13,867 nt of DNA from CAZUHK01 sp964620345 (GTDB lineage Bacteria; Planctomycetota; Phycisphaerae; Phycisphaerales; Zrk34): the NCBI GenBank assembly GCA_964620345.1, contig CAZUHK010000075.1:1-13867 (forward strand), read 5' to 3'. The position numbers and the translations under genes are program-made. This document shows, piece after piece, positions 8,287-13,867 of the stretch. A model generated the notes under the pieces. The model searched no databases and was not told the origin of the DNA. It was given only the letters and a program-made list of their open reading frames with translations. The number at the start of each line of letters is the position of its first letter. Position 1 is the first letter of the stretch.

Positions 8287-8318
8287 TCGAACCCGCCCGC
8301 CCGGCCGCGCGGGCGATC
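8285..8318. terminator. Hairpin between two convergent genes, possible bidirectional terminator
   Basis: GATCG (8285-8289) pairs with CGATC (8314-8318), and CCCGC (8292-8296) pairs with GCGGG (8309-8313). This makes a 10-bp stem with a 2-nt bulge and a 12-nt loop. It begins within the TGA of the Cys-rich gene and ends 2 bp before the end of the convergent lipoprotein gene. There is no T-run, so Rho-independent action is uncertain. Confidence 0.45.
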
Positions 8319-8320
8319 CG

Positions 8321-8614
8321 CTATCGCTCGTCGATCCAGATCGGATCGAAGCTGCGCGACGGCGAGGGCGTGGGCTGGGTGGTCGGCTTGTCCCGCTTGA
8401 TCCAGCCGAACATCGCGTCCCACGCATCGTCAAGGAAGTTCTGATTATCGTTCGGTCCGCTCTGCACGTTCGAGTCCGGTGTGCGGTAATCCAAGGGCTT
8501 GGTCGAGATGCCGGTGTACGGGCTGTAGCTTTCGCGCACGACGCGCTGCTCGCACCCGGCGCCCAGGCCGATCAGCAGCGTGATCGCGATCGTGATGAGC
8601 ATGAGCTTGACCAT
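8321..8614 (-). CDS. Small putative lipoprotein of unknown function
   Basis: A 97-aa protein. Residues 1-20 are a hydrophobic export signal (LMLITIAITLLIGLGAG) ending at Cys21. LGAGC has Leu at -4 rather than the usual -3, so lipidation is likely but not certain. The mature part is polar, with YSPYTGISTKPLDYRTP, an FLDDAWDAMFGWIKRD segment that may form a short amphipathic helix, a Pro/Thr/Ser stretch (TTQPTPSPS) and an end FDPIWIDER. I recognise no family. Start ATG 8614 begins the signal peptide; only a weak GGA lies upstream. The frame stays open to 8902, but that extension runs across the divergent promoter region and has no start with an SD. It is divergent from the DUF1570 protease gene and convergent with the Cys-rich gene. 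Confidence 0.65.
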   Translation of the reverse strand: MVKLMLITIAITLLIGLGAGCEQRVVRESYSPYTGISTKPLDYRTPDSNVQSGPNDNQNFLDDAWDAMFGWIKRDKPTTQPTPSPSRSFDPIWIDER

Positions 8615-8762
8615 CTGTGTGATCCAGTGTGCCGGGTGATTGCTCGATTCAACCTTATCGGCCAAATCACCGAATGTCACGCCAACGGCGCGATATGATG
8701 AACCGTCCGATCGTGGCGCTGGCCTGATTAACCAAGGCGGTCGAGGCCGAAGGAGCCAGAAC
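8615..8762. promoter_or_regulatory. Divergent promoter region with a spaced inverted repeat
   Basis: A perfect 7-bp inverted repeat GGTGATT (8635-8641) / AATCACC (8665-8671) has centres 30 bp apart, about three helical turns. A minus-strand GATAAG (8659 down to 8654), a weak -10 candidate for the lipoprotein gene, lies between the arms. TATGAT at 8694-8699 is a -10 candidate for the protease gene, and AGGAG at 8751-8755 is its strong SD, 7 nt before the ATG. Confidence 0.45.
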
Positions 8763-10037
8763 ATGCCGATGCGAGGCATCGCGAACGCACTGAGCATCGT
8801 TTTGATCGGCGTGGCCGGCGCGGCGGCGGCCGGGTCGGAGCACGCGGTGGCGTTTGTGCAGAAGCGCGACGCGCTGGCCGCGGATGATGTGGACGGCCGC
8901 ATGGCCCTGGCCGCGTGGGCCGAGCAGAGCGATCTGGAGCAACAGGCCGCGGCGTTGTACGCCCGGGTGCTCGAACTCCAGCCCGACCATCGGCGCGCCT
9001 ACGAACGCTGGGTCGCGATCGCCGACACCACCGAGCTGCCGCCTGAAGACGATCGCATCGCCGCGCTCAAGCAGGACTTTCCCGCCATGCGCATGCATCT
9101 CACGCGCCACTTCATCATCCTCTTCGACACCGACGAGCGCTGGGCCCGCACGCGCGCCGGCCTGCTCGAAAAGGCGCACGATGTCTACTACGCCACTTTC
9201 CGCCGCGTCGACTTCCGTCCGCTGCCGCTGCGCCAGCGGCTGGTCTGCATCCTGTTCAACAGCCACCGGGACTACGTCGATTACGCGCTGAAGGTCGACA
9301 ACGCGAAGATGGGCTGGTCCGCCGGGTATTACTCGACGCGCACCAACCGCATCGTCTACTTCGACGATCGCGATTCGCCGATCTTTCGGCAAGTCGTCGA
9401 GAAGAAGCAGCAGCTCGAACAGCGAGTGGACGAGCTGCGCGACCGCATCCGCAACGAGCGCAACCACGCGATCGTCGCCCAGCTCCGCCGCGAGCTGGAC
9501 CAGACCACGCGACAGCTCACCTGGTATCGCAATCGCCACGAAGCCCTGGCCAAGCTCGGCAACGCCTCCAAGACCGTGCATGAAGCGGTGCATCAGCTCG
9601 CGTTCAACTCCCGCCTGCAGGCCCGCGGCACACGCTACCCCTTCTGGATCAGCGAGGGCCTGGCGACCAACTTCGAGACCGACAACCCGGCCAAGTCGTT
9701 CGGCCCGCTGCACCCCAACGACCTGCGCCGCGCGGCGCTGCAGCAGCACATCCGCGACGGCGGGGCGATGGTGCCGCTCGACCAGTTCGTCACGATCACC
9801 CGCGTCCCCGCCGAGGATCAGCAGCAGGCCATGCTCATTTACAACCAGGGCTGGGCGTTGTTCGGCTACCTGTTCCGCTATCACCGCGATGAGCTGCGCC
9901 AGTACCTCGACGCGGCGGTGAATCTGCCGCCGGGCGAACGCTCGGCCGAGCAACTGCACGAGGACTTTGTCGCCGCGTTCGGCCCGACCGCGCCGATCCA
10001 GAAGAAGTTCACCCGTTGGGTCAAGCGCCTCAGGTAG
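8763..10037 (+). CDS. Exported DUF1570-type HExxH metalloprotease
   Basis: A 424-aa secreted protein. A signal peptide (1 to about 23, ending AGAAAAG) precedes a TPR-like helical stretch (about 43-82, AAALYARVLELQPDHRRAYERW). The catalytic part has HEAVH (273-277) and Glu298 in WISEGLATNFE, 20 residues after the second His, the layout of gluzincin (peptidase-MA-like) zinc proteases. DUF1570 proteins are common in planctomycetes and uncharacterised. A charged coiled-coil (about 211-265, EKKQQLEQRVDELRDRI) sits just before the zinc motif. The C-terminal half is helical and includes YNQGWALFGYLFRYH. Start ATG 8763 has AGGAG at 7 nt. The sigma factor gene begins 38 nt after its stop but has its own -10 box inside that gap. 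Substrate is unknown; a cell-envelope or extracellular protein is likely. Confidence 0.82.
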   Translation: MPMRGIANALSIVLIGVAGAAAAGSEHAVAFVQKRDALAADDVDGRMALAAWAEQSDLEQQAAALYARVLELQPDHRRAYERWVAIADTTELPPEDDRIAALKQDFPAMRMHLTRHFIILFDTDERWARTRAGLLEKAHDVYYATFRRVDFRPLPLRQRLVCILFNSHRDYVDYALKVDNAKMGWSAGYYSTRTNRIVYFDDRDSPIFRQVVEKKQQLEQRVDELRDRIRNERNHAIVAQLRRELDQTTRQLTWYRNRHEALAKLGNASKTVHEAVHQLAFNSRLQARGTRYPFWISEGLATNFETDNPAKSFGPLHPNDLRRAALQQHIRDGGAMVPLDQFVTITRVPAEDQQQAMLIYNQGWALFGYLFRYHRDELRQYLDAAVNLPPGERSAEQLHEDFVAAFGPTAPIQKKFTRWVKRLR

Positions 10038-10040
10038 CTG

Positions 10041-10065
10041 TGCTATAGTGCCCCTCGGTCGAGGG
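10041..10065 (+). promoter_or_regulatory. Extended -10 promoter and SD of the sigma factor operon
   Basis: TGCTATAGT at 10041-10049 is an extended -10 (TATAGT, five of six to TATAAT), starting 4 nt after the protease stop codon. It predicts transcription from about 10056. GAGGG at 10061-10065 is an SD 10 nt before GTG 10076. No -35 match is seen at 16-18 nt. Confidence 0.5.
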
Positions 10066-10075
10066 CCGCGGGCGA

Positions 10076-10852
10076 GTGACCTGTACAACGGGCGGGATCG
10101 ATTTGGCCGGCGAGATGCAAACCACCGCCTGGGAACTGCTGGCGGCGACGCAGGCCGACGACGCCGCGACGCGCCGCGAGGCGATCGAGACATTCGCCCG
10201 GCAGTATTGGAAGCCCATTTACGTATACCTGCGTGCCAAGGGTCACCCCGAGCACGAGGCGAGCGATTTGACGCAGGGCTTTTTCGCCGACGTGGTGTTG
10301 GAGCGCGACCTGATCGGCCGTGCCGACCGACGTCAGGGGCGGTTTCGGTCGCTCTTGTACACCGCCCTGGAAAACTTCGCGCGCGATGAACACCGCCGGT
10401 CCCAGGCGCGTCGGCGTCGCCCGGCCGCGGGGCTGGTGTCGATGGACGCGGCCGAGACCCAGTTCATCGCGATGCACCGCGAGGGTGAGCCGGCCGACCG
10501 GGCCTTCGTCCGCGCCTGGGTGGCGCAGTTGCTGGACGCGGCGCTGCAGCAGTGCCGGGCCGCGTGCGCCGCCGACGGCCTGGCGGTGCACTGGCGGCTG
10601 TTCGAGCGGCGCATCGTCGAGCCGCTGCGGGACGGGGGCGCGGCCCCGTCGTACCAGGCGTTGTGCGAGCAGCACGACTTGGCAACGATGAAGCAGGCGG
10701 CGAACATGGTGCTCACCGTGCGTCGGCGGTTCGCGGAGATCATCCGCCGCCGGCTGCGGCAGATGGTGGACGACGATTCGCAGATCGACCAGGAACTGGC
10801 GCAGCTCATGGCCGAGCTGCAGCGCGACACAACCGGCGTGAGGCGACGATGA
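10076..10852 (+). CDS. ECF-type sigma factor, planctomycete subgroup
   Basis: A 258-aa RNA polymerase sigma factor of the extracytoplasmic-function type. Region 2 spans about 40-115 (RQYWKPIYVYLRAKGH, then DLTQGFF at 64-70, RADRRQGRFRSLLYTALENF and DEHRRSQARRRR). Region 4, a helix-turn-helix for the -35 element, spans about 190-230 (PSYQALCEQHDLATMKQAANMVLTVRRRF). DLTQ-x-FF and GRFRSLL are typical of a large planctomycete group often encoded near Ser/Thr kinases; this is family knowledge. No anti-sigma factor is seen. GTG 10076 fits the -10/SD spacing, but ATG 10115 (MQTTAWELL) is where related proteins usually begin, so the first 13 residues are doubtful. The stop overlaps the next start as ATGA, so the phosphatase is translationally coupled and probably controls or senses with this sigma factor. 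Confidence 0.87.
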   Translation: MTCTTGGIDLAGEMQTTAWELLAATQADDAATRREAIETFARQYWKPIYVYLRAKGHPEHEASDLTQGFFADVVLERDLIGRADRRQGRFRSLLYTALENFARDEHRRSQARRRRPAAGLVSMDAAETQFIAMHREGEPADRAFVRAWVAQLLDAALQQCRAACAADGLAVHWRLFERRIVEPLRDGGAAPSYQALCEQHDLATMKQAANMVLTVRRRFAEIIRRRLRQMVDDDSQIDQELAQLMAELQRDTTGVRRR

Positions 10853-12651
10853 ACGAACCCAAACCCGTGACCGGCAAGACGACCGCGGCGATGAACGCCA
10901 CGGCGATGGCGCGGCTGCTGAAGCTGGGCCGCGCCGATGCCGCCGACGAACACCCGCCGCAGACCAACGTGCCGCTGACGTCCGTCGCCGGGCCTTCAGC
11001 GGTCACCTTGCAACTCAAGCCGCCGGGGCCGCTGACCGTCGGCCGCGCCGCCGCCCGCGACCTGCCCCTCGAAGGCAGCGACTACGTCTCGCGCAACCAC
11101 GGCCGCTTCGAGTTCGACCAGACGATCGACGGCGGCACGTGGTTCTACATCGACCAGAACAGCCGCCATGGCAGCTACCTCAACGGCGTGAAGCTCACCG
11201 GCGAGCGGCGCTACCCGCTGGCCGTCGGTGATTGCCTGGAGCTGCGGCCGTGGGCGTTCATCGTGGACAAGCAGCGCGCCGACGCCAACGCCCCGCACCC
11301 GATCGTGCAGACGGTGATGCAGTCGCCGAGCGAGTCGGCGATCCGCCCGGTGCAACTGGCGCCCGACCACGTGTTCCGCCTGCGTCAGTTGGACCTGCTG
11401 CTGAGCGGTTCGGAGCGGTTCGGCCAGGCCGAGCGGGTCGAGCAGATCGCCGAGGTGGTGGTGGAAACCACCGGCGACGGGACGGGCTTTGCGAACATCG
11501 CGTTTCTCGGGCCGCTCGAAGCCGACGGCAGCGTGAAGGTGATCGCCCAGCGCGGCGCGGCGCTGATGCCCGATGGCACGCCCCGGCTGAGCCGATCGCT
11601 GATCGAAAACGCCAGCGCCGGCAAACCGGTGTGCCTGTCGCGCCAGACCGAGCAGGCGGTGACGGCCCAAAGCGTGGTGGACCTTGGCATCACCGAGGCG
11701 GTTTGCGTGCCGCTGCTGATCGGCCAGACGGTCAGCGGCTATCTGTACCTGGACCACCGCGAAAGCGATGGCAAGCCCGGCGCCGCCGCGGCCGGCGCCG
11801 CGGAGTTCGCCGTGTCCGTGGGGCGGCTGGCGGCGCTGGCCTGGTCCAACCTGCGGCGGCAGGACATGCAGCTTCGGTACGAGCGGATCAACGCCGACCT
11901 CTCGGCCGCGGCCGTGGCCCAGCGATGGGTGCTGCCGGCCGGCGAACAGCAGTGCGGGCCGGTGCGCTGCGTCGGCGAGAACCGCCCGGGCCGGGGCCTC
12001 AGCGGCGACTTTTTCGACATCGTGCCGCTGGACGACCGCCGCGTGGCCGTGGTGCTGGGCGACGTGTGCGGCAAGGGCGTGGCCGCGTCGATCTGGACGA
12101 CCGCGGCCCAGGGCTACATCCGCGCCGCGCTCCAGGCCGGCCGCTCCCTCACGCAGGTCGTCGCGGGACTCAGCCAGTACATGCAGGATCGCTCCGAGGG
12201 CGCTTTGTTCATGACGCTGTGGGTCGGCGTGATCGACAACGAAAGCCGCACGCTCGAATACGTCGACGCAGGCCACGGCTATGGCTTCCTGCTCAGCGGC
12301 CAGCCGCCGCACGTGCAGCTTAAGCGCCTGGCCGACGCCGGCGGCCCGCTGGTCGGCATCGAGATGGAAGACGCCCAATACGAAACCGCCACCGTCGAGC
12401 TGGTCGACGGCGACCGGGTGCTGGTGGTCAGCGATGGCATCGTCGAGCAGACCGCCCCGGCCGCCGAGGGCGAGGACCAGCACGCACAATTCGACCTCGA
12501 AGGCGTGCTGCGCGCCGTGGCGCGGGTCAAGCGCGTCGGCGATGAACTCAAGGCCATCTTCCGCGCGGTCAACAAGCACGCCGGCGGCAAACCGCTGAAC
12601 GACGACGCGACCGCCGTGCTGGTCTGGGTCGCCCCGGCCCAGGCGAGCTAA
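10849..12651 (+). CDS. FHA-GAF-PP2C (SpoIIE/RsbU-type) Ser/Thr phosphatase
   Basis: A 600-aa cytoplasmic signalling protein without signal peptide or membrane helix. An FHA domain (about 60-130) has Gly65-Arg66, SRNH (81-84) and NSRHGSYLNG (104-113), the phosphothreonine-binding residues. A GAF-like sensor domain follows (about 175-335, ending VCVPLLIGQTVSGYLYLDH), then a short linker helix and a PP2C/SpoIIE phosphatase domain (about 365-597). Metal-site motifs are GDFFD (Asp387), GDVCGKG (Asp405), SDGIVEQ (Asp529) and NDDAT (Asp585/586); AGHGYGFLL lies between them. All metal-site acids are present, so it should be active. It likely removes phosphate from Ser/Thr of a regulator, triggered by a GAF ligand, while FHA docks a phosphorylated partner such as a kinase. 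ATG 10849 has TGAGG 5 nt upstream and overlaps the sigma factor stop. Its stop overlaps the TPR gene's stop by 4 bp. Confidence 0.9.
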   Translation: MNEPKPVTGKTTAAMNATAMARLLKLGRADAADEHPPQTNVPLTSVAGPSAVTLQLKPPGPLTVGRAAARDLPLEGSDYVSRNHGRFEFDQTIDGGTWFYIDQNSRHGSYLNGVKLTGERRYPLAVGDCLELRPWAFIVDKQRADANAPHPIVQTVMQSPSESAIRPVQLAPDHVFRLRQLDLLLSGSERFGQAERVEQIAEVVVETTGDGTGFANIAFLGPLEADGSVKVIAQRGAALMPDGTPRLSRSLIENASAGKPVCLSRQTEQAVTAQSVVDLGITEAVCVPLLIGQTVSGYLYLDHRESDGKPGAAAAGAAEFAVSVGRLAALAWSNLRRQDMQLRYERINADLSAAAVAQRWVLPAGEQQCGPVRCVGENRPGRGLSGDFFDIVPLDDRRVAVVLGDVCGKGVAASIWTTAAQGYIRAALQAGRSLTQVVAGLSQYMQDRSEGALFMTLWVGVIDNESRTLEYVDAGHGYGFLLSGQPPHVQLKRLADAGGPLVGIEMEDAQYETATVELVDGDRVLVVSDGIVEQTAPAAEGEDQHAQFDLEGVLRAVARVKRVGDELKAIFRAVNKHAGGKPLNDDATAVLVWVAPAQAS

Positions 12652-13867
12652 CGATTCACCGCGAGTTGCCCGAGGTGCTGGTCGACCTCGTCGATGCGCG
12701 GGTGGTCTTCACCCAGGCGCCTGGCGAGCACTTGGCGGGCCTGTTCCAAGCCCTGCCGGGCCTGGTCGTCGCGGCCGGCCGCGGCGTGGCACATCGCGAC
12801 GGTCAGCAGGTGTTCGCCGAACCAGCGGTCGTCTTCCTTGAGGCGCGTGCGCGCCGCGTCGATCAGACGCCGGCTCCAGGTGTCGGCGGTCTGGGCGTCG
12901 TCCTCGGCCAGCGCCAGGCGGATGCGCAGGTTCAGGGCCTTGAGCGTTTCGGGGTGGTCGCGGCCCAGCGCGCGGTCGCGACTGATCATCGCCTCGGTGC
13001 ACAGCGCCCGGGCGCGATCGATCTGGCCGACGCGGCCGTACACCCGCGCCAGGCGATACGCGGCGGTGGCGGTGTCGACGTGCTCATCGCCGAGCTGCGC
13101 GCGGCGCTGCTCGAGCACGCGGGTCAGGTGCGTGCGGGCTTCGTCGGTGCGGCCGAGCTGGAGCTTGGCCATCGCGAGGTTGCTCTCGATGGCGAGCGTG
13201 CGCGGGTGGTCGGGGCCGAACTGCTTCACGTACGCCTCGTGCGCCGGGGCGATCAGCGCGAGCGCCTGTTCGGCCCGGCCCAGGTCGCGCAGCAGCCAGC
13301 CGAGGTTGTTGCGCAGCAGGTGGGTGATCCAGTGCGCCCGGCCGTGCTCGGCGTTGGCGAACTGGATGGCGATCTGCCAGGCGTTGGCGGCCGCGGCGTA
13401 CTCGCTGGTGGCGAGGTAGACCAGCGCGAGGTTGTTGATCGCCAGCAGCGTGTCGGGGTGGGCCGGGCCGAACGTCGTGCGGTAGCGTTCGACGGCGCGT
13501 TCGGCGTGGGTGCGGGCGGCGTCGAAGTTGCCGACGGTCCAGTAGACGTTGGCCAGGTTGTTTCGGGTGGCCAGCGTGTCGGGGTGGGCCTGGCCGAGCA
13601 GGCGTTGCTGGCCGGCCAGGGCCTGCTCGAGCAGCGAGAGCGCTTCGATCTGATCGCCCCGGGCGCGGCGCACGCCGGCCAGTTGCACCATCGCCGCGAG
13701 CGTGGGCTGGGCGGTATCGCCGGCCGCGGCGCGGCGCTCGGTCAGCACCTGTTCGCACAGTCGCTGGGCCTGGTCGTACCGACCGGCGGCCAGGTGTACC
13801 GCGGCCAGGTCGGCTCGGGCGGTCACGGTGTCGCGATGGGTCTTGCCCAGCACCGTCTCGCGCCGGG
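12648..13867 (-). CDS. TPR-repeat protein (kinesin-light-chain-like), N-terminal part outside window
   Basis: The 405 visible residues are the C-terminal part; the frame is open at the window edge, and the first GTG at 13853 lies inside a repeat, so the true start is upstream. About nine repeats of roughly 42 residues are seen, each with a pattern near LGxxHPxTLxxxNNLAxxYxxxGxxxxA (for example LGQAHPDTLATRNNLANVY and FGPAHPDTLLAINNLALVY), then a half repeat LGEDHPRIDEVDQHLG. This is the TPR_12 type, a helical protein-binding scaffold. In planctomycetes such arrays often form the C-terminal half of Ser/Thr kinases encoded beside ECF sigma factors. A kinase domain here is therefore plausible but not shown by this window. 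Repeats 5, 8 and 9 are degenerate. It converges on the phosphatase gene with a 4-bp overlap of stop codons. Confidence 0.88.
   Translation of the reverse strand, partial: RRETVLGKTHRDTVTARADLAAVHLAAGRYDQAQRLCEQVLTERRAAAGDTAQPTLAAMVQLAGVRRARGDQIEALSLLEQALAGQQRLLGQAHPDTLATRNNLANVYWTVGNFDAARTHAERAVERYRTTFGPAHPDTLLAINNLALVYLATSEYAAAANAWQIAIQFANAEHGRAHWITHLLRNNLGWLLRDLGRAEQALALIAPAHEAYVKQFGPDHPRTLAIESNLAMAKLQLGRTDEARTHLTRVLEQRRAQLGDEHVDTATAAYRLARVYGRVGQIDRARALCTEAMISRDRALGRDHPETLKALNLRIRLALAEDDAQTADTWSRRLIDAARTRLKEDDRWFGEHLLTVAMCHAAAGRDDQARQGLEQARQVLARRLGEDHPRIDEVDQHLGQLAVNR

Noticed and set aside
8667..10193. Open frame of 508 codons on the minus strand opposite the DUF1570 protease
   Set aside because: It reads through the SD and promoter of a supported gene and has no family features.
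10996..12579. Open frame of 527 codons on the minus strand opposite the FHA-GAF-PP2C gene
   Set aside because: His/Arg/Val-rich antisense frame; the plus strand has complete FHA and PP2C motifs.
12648..13867. Tandem DNA repeat (period about 126 bp) in the TPR gene as a mobile or recombination element
   Set aside because: Repeats are conserved at protein level only and are too diverged in DNA to be anything but TPR coding sequence.

Overview
The window looks like chromosomal DNA from a GC-rich planctomycete, most likely of the class Phycisphaerae. The clues are a secreted GDSL esterase with both a dockerin-like repeat pair and a PEP-CTERM tail, a DUF1570 metalloprotease, the planctomycete-type ECF sigma factor carrying the DLTQ-x-FF motif, and a small CC...CPRC protein. 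The taxonomic call is inference from protein character and base composition. I see no tRNA, rRNA, CRISPR array, insertion sequence or phage gene.

Layout: the 3' end of clpB (2-586, +) is followed by a secreted GDSL esterase (672-2450, +). Converging on it is a two-gene minus-strand unit, a RhlE-type DEAD-box RNA helicase (3492-4814) followed by a membrane fatty acid desaturase (2422-3468). The helicase has a leader of about 290 nt, part of a 421-bp non-coding stretch (4815-5235) shared with a divergent, membrane-anchored metallophosphoesterase related to purple acid phosphatases (5236-6633, +). murD (6630-7952, -) converges on the phosphoesterase and diverges from a small Cys-rich protein (8029-8286, +). 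That gene converges on a small lipoprotein-like gene (8321-8614, -), which in turn diverges from a secreted DUF1570 HExxH protease (8763-10037, +). A sigma factor (10076-10852, +) and an FHA-GAF-PP2C phosphatase (10849-12651, +) follow as a translationally coupled pair. A TPR-repeat protein (12648 to the window end, -) converges on them and is cut at its N-terminal side.

Functionally, clpB and murD are housekeeping genes (disaggregation, peptidoglycan synthesis). Two pairs look like modules. The helicase plus desaturase combine RNA unwinding with membrane fluidity control, which suggests a cold or stress response unit. The sigma factor plus FHA-GAF-PP2C phosphatase look like a phospho-signalling transcription switch, with the adjacent TPR gene possibly being the C-terminal part of a larger signalling protein.

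The gene packing is extremely tight. Three of four tail-to-tail gene pairs overlap (29, 4 and 4 bp), two successive gene pairs may touch through ATGA, and several promoters resemble a CTAnnnT -10 box with no clear -35 and a very short leader. Two divergent genes, murD and the Cys-rich gene, appear to have -10 boxes placed so that their mRNAs would begin at or next to the start codon.
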